Numbered from the stretch's first letter, positions 43,965 through 54,046 are shown. The stretch: 64,000 nt of DNA from an uncultured Paraglaciecola sp. (GCF_913020055.1 NZ_CAJWCF010000005.1:1-64000), one strand, 5' to 3'. The notes: generated by a model not told the origin, from the sequence alone. Program-made: numbers and translations.

Positions 43965-44018
43965 GAAAAACGACCTCTAAAAACGTAAACACTGATGAAA
44001 AAATAAGGCCGCGAAGTA

Positions 44019-44065
44019 TATACCCAAACCACCTTAAAATACACGCTTCAGGTGGCTTGGATATA
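44019..44065. repeat. Imperfect inverted repeat in the aspS/ABC divergent intergenic region
   Basis: TATACCCAAACCACCT-(15 nt)-AGGTGGCTTGGATATA, 14 of 16 positions complementary. Confidence 0.5.
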
Positions 44066-44188
44066 AACTGAATCGACATCAACACGAATTAAATTATTTG
44101 TTTTAGTAAGAAAATGTTGCATCCATAGACTATTGAAAATTAATTCTGCATATTTATCCCCATAAAAACTAAAAACAGGGATAAAGGC

Positions 44189-45082
44189 ATGCTAAAAATA
44201 AAAGATATATCAAAAACTTACGACAATGGGGTAAAAGCCCTTAACAATGTCAACTTGGATATTCCAAAAGGCTTGTTTGGCTTGCTTGGGCCCAATGGAG
44301 CGGGAAAATCTAGTTTGATGCGCACTATTGCCACGCTTCAGCAACCCGATACAGGCAGTATTCAATTCGATAAAATCGATGTGCTGACCCAGCCCAACGA
44401 ATTACGTCAACGCTTAGGTTATTTACCACAAGATTTTGGAGTGTACCCCCGTGTTAGTGCTTACGACTTATTAGATCATTTAGCTATTCTTAAAGGCATT
44501 GATAACAAAGGGGAACGCAAAGAAGCAGTTGATGGCTTATTGGCTCACACAAATTTGTTTCAACACCGTAAAAAAGCGGTCAGTGGCTTTTCTGGGGGCA
44601 TGCGCCAACGTTTTGGTATCGCTCAGGCGTTATTGGGCGATCCAGATTTACTGATTGTAGACGAACCCACAGCTGGTCTTGATCCAGAAGAGCGTAATCG
44701 TTTCCATAATCTTCTTGTGACTTTAGGCGAAGAGAAAGTCATTATTCTATCGACCCATATAGTCGATGACGTATCTGAGCTTTGCCCGAACATGGCTGTT
44801 TTGGGTAACGGGCAAATTTTACTTCAAGGTAATCCAGTGGATATTACCGCCGACTTAAACGGACAAATTTGGCGTAAAACAGTGTCAATTGATGAAGCAG
44901 CAATATTAGAGAATACGTTGCCTGTTATCTCAAAACGTCTGTTTGCTGGTCGCACCGTATTGCATGTTCTGGCGCCTGATGCGCCTGAGGGTTTTGAAAG
45001 TACCCCTGCGACTCTAGAGGATGTATATTTTTCTACCTTACATAACTCTCGACAAAACTCTCATTCAACCCAAGTAGCATAA
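44189..45082 (+). CDS. ABC transporter ATP-binding protein (ABC-2 exporter type)
   Basis: GLLGPNGAGKSSLMR, VSGFSGGMRQRFGIAQALLGDPDLLIVDEPTAGLDPEER. Confidence 0.95.
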   Translation: MLKIKDISKTYDNGVKALNNVNLDIPKGLFGLLGPNGAGKSSLMRTIATLQQPDTGSIQFDKIDVLTQPNELRQRLGYLPQDFGVYPRVSAYDLLDHLAILKGIDNKGERKEAVDGLLAHTNLFQHRKKAVSGFSGGMRQRFGIAQALLGDPDLLIVDEPTAGLDPEERNRFHNLLVTLGEEKVIILSTHIVDDVSELCPNMAVLGNGQILLQGNPVDITADLNGQIWRKTVSIDEAAILENTLPVISKRLFAGRTVLHVLAPDAPEGFESTPATLEDVYFSTLHNSRQNSHSTQVA

Positions 45083-45094
45083 GGAAGCTCTGTT

Positions 45095-48000
45095 ATGTTT
45101 ACTCAAATGTTAAGGTTTGAATGGCGCTATTTTACTCGCCAGCCCTCTTTTATCGTGACTTGTTTAGTTTTTTTCTTATTGCCATTCCTTGCCATCACCA
45201 TTGATGGAGTGCAAATTGGTTCAGGTGGAAATGTGTTGTTTAACAGTCCCTTTGCTGTTAGCCAAACCATGCTAATTTTTGGCCTGATTAGTATGTTTAT
45301 GGTGGTCAATTTTGTAGCCAGTACTGCCACACGAAACCATACATCTTTCATGTCAGAGATTATTTATACCAAACCCATCAAACCTTTAAGTTACAACCTT
45401 GGACGGTTTTTTGGCGCTTATTTAATATGCCTAGCCGTATTTGCCATGGTGCCATTAGGTTTATTTATAGGCAGCTTAATGCCTTGGATCGATGGCGAAA
45501 GAGTTGGCCCAAATAGTTTGATGATGTACTTACAACCCTTCTTGATTTTTTCCACCACCACTATTTTTGTTCTTGCAACTTTATTCTATGGGGTCACTAA
45601 TTTCTTTAAAAGTGTGATGGCTGGTTACATCTGTGCCTTGGGTTTGTTTATTTTATATTTCGTTTCAGGGCAAGTATTTAATGAACCCGAGCAACGAACC
45701 ATAAGAGCATTACTTGACCCATTTGCCATAGGTTCATTTCGCGAATATACACGCTATTGGACAGCCTTTGAAAAGAACGCATTATTACCCGTTCTTGAGG
45801 GTGCAATATTACAAAACCGTTTATTGTGGCTAGCGGTGGGAAGCTTTATTCTTCTGACCGCAGGTCGACTGTTTAAGCCGTTAACGCTAAGCGCAAACAA
45901 AACCAGCAAAAAATCCAAGAAAGAAAGAATAGACGTTATTCCTGCCAACAGTAATATTGCGATTAAGGCCTCATCCAAAAACGGTTTTGCGCAATTTTTC
46001 ATTCGCACCAAATTTGAAATTAAGCAGGTAATGCTGAGCCCAGCATTCCCTGTTTTATTGCTGTTTTCAGCCTTTCAACTTATTGCCGGCTTTCTTAACA
46101 TAAATGGAGCTTTTGGCGCCCCAAACTGGCCACTCACTCAAACCTTAGTGCAAATCATTGTGGGTGCTTTTAGCCTAATGACGATTATTGTCATTACCTA
46201 TTACACAGCAGAAGTGGTTTGGCGTGAACGTACTGTAGGTATGGGCGATATTATCGACAGTATGCCCGTACGCAACGTCACTTTTTGGTTATCAAAATTA
46301 CTTGCAGTGATGTTAGTGATTGTATCGCTGCATTTTGCAGGATTGGTCATCGCTATTGTCAAACAATTGCTTTCGGGTTATGAAAACATTGAGTTCGGGC
46401 AATATTTGATCAGCTTACTGTATTTTGCTGTGTTGCCCTTTTGCCTACTCATAGTATTGGCGTTTTTACTCCAAGTATTAAGCCCCAATAAATATGTGGG
46501 CATGTTAATTTTTGTTGGCTACATAATTGTATCCAGTGTGTTTGGTCAAATAGGCATTGAACACAACATGTTTAATTTTGGCACCGCACCTGTTTTGCAA
46601 TACTCAGATTTAAATGGCTATGGCTGGTATATACAGACTCAGAATTGGTACATGCTTTATTGGACAGCTCTGTCAGTGGTGTTGGGTGTGATGAGTTATG
46701 GTATGTGGCAAAGGGGCCCTCAGGCATCGCTTAAACAACGTTTTAGTTTGTTAAGTTATCAGCTAGGTAATCAAGGCAAAAGTATTGCAGCGGTAGCATT
46801 AGTCATATTTATATCTACAGGTGGCTATATTCATTACAACACCAAAGTGTTGAATGATTTTTATGGCCAAGATCAGATTTTGGATACACAAGCCGATTAC
46901 GAAAAAGATTACATTGAATTTCGTGATGCACCTATGCCAAGTGTCGTAGCCATTAATGCCACAATAGATGTTTTCCCCAAAGAGCGACGTATCCAAGCCA
47001 ACGCCTCCGTCAATCTGATTAACCGCACAGACCAGCCCATCAGTCGTTTTCTGGTGAATATTCCACGCTTCACAAAAGACTATAATGTAGTGATCCCAGG
47101 TGGTGAATTAGGTGAAACCAACACCAAATACAACCTTGCATGGTTCGAATTTACTCAGCCTATGGCACCTGGTGAAGAGCGCACCGGTCAACTGAATGTT
47201 ATCCGAGCTCACCAAGGGTTTAAAGACAGAGGTGAAGACAATACCTTAGTGAAGAACGGTACGTTTATAAACAACTTCGAATTGTTCCCATCTTTTGGTT
47301 TCAACGAAGGTTACCAAATAAGAGATCAACATGAACGCCGTAAACGAGACTTAGAGCCTTTACAGCGGGCATATAAACTTGAAGATACTAGCCGCTATAC
47401 GGAAAGTTTTTTTGGTAGTGGTGTCGAGTTTATTGATTTTAGTGCCACAGTCTCTACAAGCGATGATCAATTTGCCATTGTGCCTGGATATTTGCAAAAA
47501 GAATGGCAACAAGATGGCCGCAATTATTATAGATACGAGATGGACGCCCCGATGGTCAACTTTTTTAGTGTGATGTCGGCTAACCTAGAGAAGAAAACAG
47601 TCGAACATGATGGGATTAATATCGAGGTCTACTACCATAAAAATCATCATTGGAATGTGGACAGAATGATTGAGTCTAGCCAAGACTCTCTCGACTACTT
47701 TCAAAAAGTATTTAGCCCTTATCAACACAAGCAATTAAGGATTATTGAGTTTCCAGGTTACCGTGGATTTGCACAAAGTTTTGCAAACACTGTGCCCTAT
47801 TCCGAAAATATTGGTTTTATTTCGGACTTACGTAACCCTGAAGATATTGACCCAGTTTATTATGTCACTGCTCACGAAGTGGCTCACCAGTGGTGGGGGC
47901 ATCAACTCAACGCTGCCAATGTGCAAGGTAGCGCGGTATTGTCTGAAACCTTATCGCAATACAGCGCGTTAATGGTCATGAAGAAAAAGTATGGTGAAAT

Positions 48001-48652
48001 AAAGCTACGTAAGTTTTTAACCCATGAATTGGATCGTTATTTAAGAGGTCGCAGTGCAGAACGGATTGAAGAAATGCCACTGCTACGCGCAGAAAACCAA
48101 CAATACATTCATTATCAAAAAGGCTCTATAGTGATGATGGCCTTGGTTAACAAACTAGGTGAAGAGCGTCTTAATAAAGCCTTACAAGCATTGCTATACG
48201 AATATCAGTTTAGAGAAGACTTGTACCCTACCACTTTGGACTTGGTGAGACATTTAGATAATGTATCGAACGAGGCAGAACAGGCTTATATTAAAGACTT
48301 GTTTGAGCAAATCACTATTTACGATTTGCGCGCCAAAGAGGTGGTAAAGGAAGAGCTTGAAGACGGCAAAACCAAGGTTATATTAACGGTATCTGCACAA
48401 CAATTTAGTGCAGATGGAAAAGGACAAGAAACCGAACAGCCTTTTAATGAAGAGGTTGAAATTGTTTTGTTTAGCGACGATCCAAACAAATTTGATGCCG
48501 ACAACAAAGTGATTTACCAAGGATTGCATCGTATAGAAAGTGGCGACTCAGTGATCGAACTAATAGTAGATGAAGTACCTGGTTTTGCAGGTATTGATCC
48601 ATTTGTACGTTTTATTGACCGAGACACTGGCAATAATATTATTAAGTTGTAA
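45095..48652 (+). CDS. Fused ABC-2-type permease / M1-family metallopeptidase
   Basis: N-terminal ~600 aa with multiple TM segments; C-terminal soluble domain with M1 zinc motif HEVAHQWWGHQLNAANVQGSAVLSETLSQYSAL (HEVAH at 47873-47887). Confidence 0.9.
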   Translation: MFTQMLRFEWRYFTRQPSFIVTCLVFFLLPFLAITIDGVQIGSGGNVLFNSPFAVSQTMLIFGLISMFMVVNFVASTATRNHTSFMSEIIYTKPIKPLSYNLGRFFGAYLICLAVFAMVPLGLFIGSLMPWIDGERVGPNSLMMYLQPFLIFSTTTIFVLATLFYGVTNFFKSVMAGYICALGLFILYFVSGQVFNEPEQRTIRALLDPFAIGSFREYTRYWTAFEKNALLPVLEGAILQNRLLWLAVGSFILLTAGRLFKPLTLSANKTSKKSKKERIDVIPANSNIAIKASSKNGFAQFFIRTKFEIKQVMLSPAFPVLLLFSAFQLIAGFLNINGAFGAPNWPLTQTLVQIIVGAFSLMTIIVITYYTAEVVWRERTVGMGDIIDSMPVRNVTFWLSKLLAVMLVIVSLHFAGLVIAIVKQLLSGYENIEFGQYLISLLYFAVLPFCLLIVLAFLLQVLSPNKYVGMLIFVGYIIVSSVFGQIGIEHNMFNFGTAPVLQYSDLNGYGWYIQTQNWYMLYWTALSVVLGVMSYGMWQRGPQASLKQRFSLLSYQLGNQGKSIAAVALVIFISTGGYIHYNTKVLNDFYGQDQILDTQADYEKDYIEFRDAPMPSVVAINATIDVFPKERRIQANASVNLINRTDQPISRFLVNIPRFTKDYNVVIPGGELGETNTKYNLAWFEFTQPMAPGEERTGQLNVIRAHQGFKDRGEDNTLVKNGTFINNFELFPSFGFNEGYQIRDQHERRKRDLEPLQRAYKLEDTSRYTESFFGSGVEFIDFSATVSTSDDQFAIVPGYLQKEWQQDGRNYYRYEMDAPMVNFFSVMSANLEKKTVEHDGINIEVYYHKNHHWNVDRMIESSQDSLDYFQKVFSPYQHKQLRIIEFPGYRGFAQSFANTVPYSENIGFISDLRNPEDIDPVYYVTAHEVAHQWWGHQLNAANVQGSAVLSETLSQYSALMVMKKKYGEIKLRKFLTHELDRYLRGRSAERIEEMPLLRAENQQYIHYQKGSIVMMALVNKLGEERLNKALQALLYEYQFREDLYPTTLDLVRHLDNVSNEAEQAYIKDLFEQITIYDLRAKEVVKEELEDGKTKVILTVSAQQFSADGKGQETEQPFNEEVEIVLFSDDPNKFDADNKVIYQGLHRIESGDSVIELIVDEVPGFAGIDPFVRFIDRDTGNNIIKL

Positions 48653-48673
48653 TGCTAAAAACTTGTTAAGCTA

Positions 48674-48699
48674 AGCCCTCATTTTGAGGGTTTTTTTTT
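48674..48699 (+). terminator. Rho-independent terminator of the ABC/M1 operon
   Basis: CCCTC-ATTTT-GAGGG followed by T9. Confidence 0.8.
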
Positions 48700-48919
48700 G
48701 CAACCCAATAAATGACACAGCAACATGACGACTATTTAGTGGAGCCAGCCCATCTCAACTTTGTTAAATTTGCAGTACACCAATGAAAACAAGTGAAGGT
48801 TTATAATTCAGTTGGTGTTTTTAAAAAAGTTAATCAACTGTGCGGCTATTTAAAAACCGCAAAATTTATTTAGTCAGCCTGTTTGCTGTCACTCAACTAC
48901 AAAAACCTAAGAGCAACTT

Positions 48920-50143
48920 ATGCCATCACCATTGTCACATATACGCGTACTAGAACTCAGTCGTATTTTAGCGGGGCCTTGGGCCGGACAAATGTTGGCG
49001 GACTTAGGTGCAGAAGTGATTAAAGTAGAAAAGCCGATACAAGGTGATGACACTCGTCACTGGGGTCCCCCTTATTTAAATAATCAACAAACTGAAAACC
49101 CAACAGATTCAGCATATTTTTTATCGGCCAATCGAGGTAAACGCTCGATTACGGTCGATATACATCACCAAGATGGACAAGCCGTTATTCAGCAACTTGT
49201 AGAAAGCTGTGATGTCCTGATAGAAAACTTTAAGGTAGGCAGTTTACAAAAATACCACCTAGACTTTGCTAGCTTATCAGCGATTAATCCTAAATTGATT
49301 TATTGCTCTATCACAGGTTTTGGCCAAGATGGGCCTTATGCTCAAAGAGCCGGATACGACTTTCTGTTACAGGGTATGGGCGGACTAATGAGTGTAACGG
49401 GGCAGCCTGATCATTTACCTGGTGGAGGCCCACAAAAAGTCGGCGTGGCTTTAACCGACATCATGACAGGAATGTATGCCACCACGGCTATACAAGCGGC
49501 AATAATTGAGCGAGAAAAATCTGGTTTAGGTCAACATATTGATCTGGCTTTACTTGATGTACAAGTTGCGTGTTTAGCCAATCAGGGTATGAACTATCTG
49601 GTTAGCCAAGACATTCCTAAGCGCATGGGTAATGCCCACCCTAATATTGTGCCCTACCAAACGTTTCAAACAGCGGATGGCTTTATCATTTTGACCGTTG
49701 GTAACGACTCACAATTTGCAGATTTTTGTGAGGTAGCGGAATGCCAAGCGTTAATCCAAGACCCTCGCTTCACCACTAATCAAGCAAGAGTGCGCAACAG
49801 AGAAATTGTAATTGAAACATTGGCAGAAATCATCAAAGCAAAAAGCAGTGATGTTTGGTTACAACAACTAGAAATAAAAGGCGTTCCATGTGGCCCAATC
49901 AACGACATTGCGCAAGTATTCGATAACCCACAAGTTAAACACCGCAATATGCTAGGTGAACTAAACCACCCCGAAAATGGCAAAGTACCAACAGTCGCCA
50001 ACCCTATTAATTTTTCACGTACCCCTATCGAGTACAATCAGGCACCTCCGAATCTTGGAGAACATACGGAAAATGTGTTGTCAGAGCTATTAGGTTATGA
50101 CAAAAACACCATTAGCCACCTGCGCCATTCAAAAATAATTTAA
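48920..50143 (+). CDS. CaiB/BaiF-type CoA-transferase (family III)
   Basis: VLELSRILAGPWAGQMLADLGAEVIKVEKPIQGDDTRHWGPPY, SANRGKRSITVDI, GYDFLLQGMGGLMSVTG. Confidence 0.93.
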   Translation: MPSPLSHIRVLELSRILAGPWAGQMLADLGAEVIKVEKPIQGDDTRHWGPPYLNNQQTENPTDSAYFLSANRGKRSITVDIHHQDGQAVIQQLVESCDVLIENFKVGSLQKYHLDFASLSAINPKLIYCSITGFGQDGPYAQRAGYDFLLQGMGGLMSVTGQPDHLPGGGPQKVGVALTDIMTGMYATTAIQAAIIEREKSGLGQHIDLALLDVQVACLANQGMNYLVSQDIPKRMGNAHPNIVPYQTFQTADGFIILTVGNDSQFADFCEVAECQALIQDPRFTTNQARVRNREIVIETLAEIIKAKSSDVWLQQLEIKGVPCGPINDIAQVFDNPQVKHRNMLGELNHPENGKVPTVANPINFSRTPIEYNQAPPNLGEHTENVLSELLGYDKNTISHLRHSKII

Positions 50144-50254
50144 TTAAAGTTACGCACTGCCTAACATCAATTTTTGATGCGGATTGTATAGTTTAACCCT
50201 GATTATTGGTTATAGTCTTGGTGATTACATTCACTTCTAATCGGATTTCCAATC

Positions 50255-50782
50255 ATGGCTAATTTTATTCGACTCACTTTTTTCCTATCGCTAATAGTTT
50301 TCACTTTTGCATTGAAGGCTCACCCTGATGAGGTGTTATCAAATACAGAGACCTTAGCTCCTGGAGCTTCCTCAGCACCCGCTTCAATTGGGGATGTAAA
50401 GTGGATATCGGGTTATTGGCAGGGTGATATCTGAGGTGGTCAGTTCGAGGAAATTTGGTCACAACCCTCGGCAGGCTCTATGATGGCTTCCTTCAAATTT
50501 ATTCAAGATAATCAAGTAAGATTTTATGAATTGATGGCCATATCAGAACATAAAGGTAGTCTCATTTTACGACTCAAACACTTTGGTCGAGATCTCATTG
50601 GTTGGGAGGAGAAAGACCAAAGCATGGATTTTAAGTTGGTTAGGTTCACTAAGACTTCAGCTTACTTTGAAGGTTACACCTATAATCTGGTCAACCAGAA
50701 TGAGATGCATGTCTACGTGGTAATTGACAATGACGGGGAAAAGCAAGAAACAAAGTTTGTATTTAAGCGGCGTTCACAATAA
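50255..50782 (+). pseudogene. DUF6265-like secreted protein gene interrupted by an in-frame TGA at 50432-50434
   Basis: Continuous reading frame MANFIRLTFFLSLIVFTFALKAHPDEV...VKWISGYWQGDI*GGQFEEIWSQPSAGSMMASFKFIQDNQVRFYELMAISEHKG...; the ORF track reports only the downstream part (50480-50782). Confidence 0.75.
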
Positions 50783-50914
50783 GCCAAAAAACTTTTTTAT
50801 TGCAGTGTAAATTACTCATTTATTGAGCATTTATTTGCTAGACAATCAGTCCCGACAAGAATAGATTAGTTACTTAATATAAATCACTGATTTATATAAC
50901 AAAGGACTGAGAAA

Positions 50915-52561
50915 TTGATAAAAATACCCGAACAAAAATCTAATGCTGATATTGAAGTACTGATAATAGATGGCCAGGACCTAGTACATACAGTGGTTAG
51001 GGGGGCTTTGCTTGATGCGGGTATTGAAAAAGTAAAAAGTGCTCACAATTCAGACTCAGCATTAAGGTTTTGCCAAGCAACACGTTTCGATATGGTACTG
51101 ATTGCCTTTGACGTCAAAAGTGACAAAGATGGTTTTAACTTATTGGAAGAAATGAAGTTCAAGGGTTACATCACTAAAACCACTTGTGTGATATTTCTAA
51201 GTGCAGATACATCTAAAGGTTTAGTCAATTGTGTAGTGGAAATGGAGCCCACTGATTTTTGGGTCAAACCACTGGATCGCTTAAAAGTTGCCAAGCGTAT
51301 TGGTCAAGTTATTGCCATCGAAAAGAAACTTTACGCCTTGCGTTTTTGTTTTGACCAAGGTGAATTTCCTACGGCTATTTATTACGCTGAACGCCAGTTA
51401 CAAGACTCATCTTTGACATTGTATCACCCGCATATTAATCGATTGATTGGCAGAAGTTTATTTAATATGAAGGAGTATCAAGGGGCACAAGAATTCTATG
51501 AAAATCTGGCTGAAAAATATTCTTACGCATGGGTACAGGTGGGTTTAGCCGCAACTTTACTTAAACAAAAAAAGATAGATGAAGCAACCGAATTAACCTC
51601 CGCACTGCTTTTACGAAATGATACAAAATTTGCTACCTACGACTTACTGGCGGAATATCATATTGATAATGAAGACTATCAGCAAGGGTATGAAATTATT
51701 CAAGAAGCGACTAAATTAGCTCCCCGTAGTATTGAACGAAATAAAAAATCATGGAACTTAGCCAGATTAAATCATGACAGAATGGGGCAATACCTAGCCA
51801 CCAGAAATATTGCCAAATACGCTAAAAACTCGATTCATGACTCACCCGCTTTACAACTTAATGTCATCCGCTCTGGTTCAGATCTGGCAGGCACCTTATC
51901 TGAAACCGAATCAAATAAGCTGTTAATCAACACTGAAAAAACGCTAGAACTATTAAAACAAGACTTTGCTGCAGCCTCCGATTTGGGCGATCAGATCACT
52001 GTGATCGAAGTAAGACTGCTTAACTTGCGCCAAAATAAAAAACAAGCAGAACAAGTCATGTTGCAACACACTCGAGCAAGTGCCTTGAAAAATTTCGAAG
52101 ACAACCTAGATAAAGTTAAAGCCTTTCATGAAGTCGGTTTGTGGGAGCAATCAATGCGTTTGCTTGAACAGATGAAAGATGAAGTTGGCAATGACTCCTT
52201 TACCGGAAAAGTGTTGAGTGAATATTTAGAGCAAGAGTCAAAAGAGCGACAAGACATTCGTTATAGCCCAAAAGAATTGGGTGAAATGGCTTCTGCCTAT
52301 TATAAAAACAAACGCTATAAACCTGCTTATAACTTACTCTGCCAAGCTGCACAGCTGTCACCGAACAATCCCAACATCACTATTAGCCTATTAAAAGTAT
52401 TGGCCATTTTAGCAGAAGTAGAAGGACTAACCGAAGAAGAAACGGAAAGTGTCTCCAGCTGTTTAGAGGCTTTAGAAGGAGTGACTTTGTCTGAAAGTCA
52501 ACAAGTTAAGTTGGATGACTATAATCAACGAATTGATAAAGTACTTGAGACAGAGCAATAA
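50915..52561 (+). CDS. Receiver-like domain plus TPR-repeat protein (phosphoacceptor Asp replaced by Ala64)
   Basis: EVLIIDGQD...FDMVLIAFDVKSDKDG...FLSADT...VKPL; C-terminal TPR-like region colinear with 10909..12531 (shared KNSIHD, SPRSI/APRSI); TTG start. Confidence 0.8.
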   Translation: MIKIPEQKSNADIEVLIIDGQDLVHTVVRGALLDAGIEKVKSAHNSDSALRFCQATRFDMVLIAFDVKSDKDGFNLLEEMKFKGYITKTTCVIFLSADTSKGLVNCVVEMEPTDFWVKPLDRLKVAKRIGQVIAIEKKLYALRFCFDQGEFPTAIYYAERQLQDSSLTLYHPHINRLIGRSLFNMKEYQGAQEFYENLAEKYSYAWVQVGLAATLLKQKKIDEATELTSALLLRNDTKFATYDLLAEYHIDNEDYQQGYEIIQEATKLAPRSIERNKKSWNLARLNHDRMGQYLATRNIAKYAKNSIHDSPALQLNVIRSGSDLAGTLSETESNKLLINTEKTLELLKQDFAAASDLGDQITVIEVRLLNLRQNKKQAEQVMLQHTRASALKNFEDNLDKVKAFHEVGLWEQSMRLLEQMKDEVGNDSFTGKVLSEYLEQESKERQDIRYSPKELGEMASAYYKNKRYKPAYNLLCQAAQLSPNNPNITISLLKVLAILAEVEGLTEEETESVSSCLEALEGVTLSESQQVKLDDYNQRIDKVLETEQ

Positions 52562-52588
52562 CTTAGGTTTTGGATTTAGTTACTGTGA

Positions 52589-53971
52589 CTAGAGAGTATT
52601 TTCTAACCTTAGGCTAACCAAAAAGTCATTTTCATTTTGACATTGCGCACTTTGTCCAGGATGTAATCTTTCCTCTATTATTAGGGCCAGCACTTTTTCG
52701 TTTTGCAAAATAAATACCACTGACTCTCGTAACCAAGGGGCTATTTTCCACTGCTTAAACCATTGTTTAACGGGTTTTGAATGATCCGCACCAGCAGGTT
52801 TAAACTTTGCACCATATCCACCTAATCTTATCACCACCGCGCCTAATGCTGGGTCAATGGTTATCTGTGACTTTCCATCAACCGGCGTTTTAACTGATTT
52901 CGAAAAGAGCAGCCCCCCTAAACCATCAGGTAGCTGAATTTTTTCTTCTCCTAGCCATTCTTTGCTGTAGGCGTTGTGTTTTACTGGCACATTGATCACA
53001 AATAACTGCTGATCAAATCGCCTGAACTGCCAAGTATTCCATTGTAATATTGGTGTAGAGTCTTCAGCAGCTTCTAATAAATCAGGTGTAAGTCGACTTA
53101 ACACTGCTAAAGATGGGTTTTGCATACCCAATTCGGACAACCAATAACGTACTATTTGATGTAACCATGACTGACTTAACTGCTTTAGGGCTGGCAGATG
53201 TAAACTATATACAGATGCTCTTATTTGTTTGAGCTTTTCAGCGCAGGTTTCATCCAATAAACTTTGTTGCTCGGCGCAAAGTGTGGCACTTCTAGCCACT
53301 GAACGAGAAATTTCTGGCCAACGACCTTGTAATACAGGCAATACATCATGGCGCAAAAAGTTACGTTCGAAATCCGTGTTTTGATTAGACTCATCTTCAC
53401 ACCATTGCAATTTATGCTGCAGTGCATAATCCCAAATAACCTGTTGCGATGAGTCTAAAAGCGGTCGATAAAATCCTACTTTTTTGTCAGATTGTAATGG
53501 GCATTGAACATTCCAAGTGCGATTCATCGAAGATAAGCCTTTAGGCCCCGCTCCCCGCTTTAACTGTAATAAAAAAGTTTCGAGTTGGTCGTCCTGATGT
53601 TGTCCAAGAAGTACTTGGCTATTAGCCGGTGCTAACGCAACTAACTTGTTATAACGCGCCTCTCTGGCTTGTGCTTCAAGACTTTGCCTCGATACCACTT
53701 CAACCGAAACATTGGCGGTTTGAAAGTCAATATGTAGGTCCGCACACACCTGCTGACAATGTGTTTGCCACTGGTCTGCATGTTGACTTAAACCATGATG
53801 AATATGAATTGCGCTGAGCTCAAAACTGAATTGAGCCTCTTGTAAAACGGAATGCAACGCGTGCAACAGAACATGAGAGTCTACACCACCACTGTATGCA
53901 ACCACTAGATGTGTGGCCGACGAGAGTGGCTCACAACTTAGTTGTTCCTTCAGTGTATTTAATATGGACAT
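52589..53971 (-). CDS. tilS: tRNA(Ile)-lysidine synthetase
   Basis: VVAYSGGVDSHVLLH PP-loop, AIHIHHGLS, GQHQDDQLETFLLQLKRGAGPKGLSSM. Confidence 0.95.
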   Translation of the reverse strand: MSILNTLKEQLSCEPLSSATHLVVAYSGGVDSHVLLHALHSVLQEAQFSFELSAIHIHHGLSQHADQWQTHCQQVCADLHIDFQTANVSVEVVSRQSLEAQAREARYNKLVALAPANSQVLLGQHQDDQLETFLLQLKRGAGPKGLSSMNRTWNVQCPLQSDKKVGFYRPLLDSSQQVIWDYALQHKLQWCEDESNQNTDFERNFLRHDVLPVLQGRWPEISRSVARSATLCAEQQSLLDETCAEKLKQIRASVYSLHLPALKQLSQSWLHQIVRYWLSELGMQNPSLAVLSRLTPDLLEAAEDSTPILQWNTWQFRRFDQQLFVINVPVKHNAYSKEWLGEEKIQLPDGLGGLLFSKSVKTPVDGKSQITIDPALGAVVIRLGGYGAKFKPAGADHSKPVKQWFKQWKIAPWLRESVVFILQNEKVLALIIEERLHPGQSAQCQNENDFLVSLRLENTL

Positions 53972-53995
53972 AGTTCTCTGAATTATCTCAATAAC

Positions 53996-54020
53996 AAAAA
54001 AGCCATCTTAAAAGATGGCT
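53996..54020 (-). terminator. Rho-independent terminator downstream of accA
   Basis: - strand AGCCATCTTTTAAGATGGCT followed by TTTTT. Confidence 0.8.
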
Positions 54021-54046
54021 TATACAATCTATATAATGCTGATTAT

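Noticed and set aside
43816-44085. - strand ORFs 43816-44085 and 43850-44044 at the aspS 5' end
   Set aside because: Out of frame with aspS and running across its start and the inverted repeat; no homology recognised.
50432-50475. Selenocysteine decoding of the TGA in the DUF6265-like gene
   Set aside because: The family position is expected to be Leu, not Cys/Sec; no convincing SECIS-like hairpin immediately downstream by eye; no selenocysteine genes in the window. A nonsense mutation is simpler.
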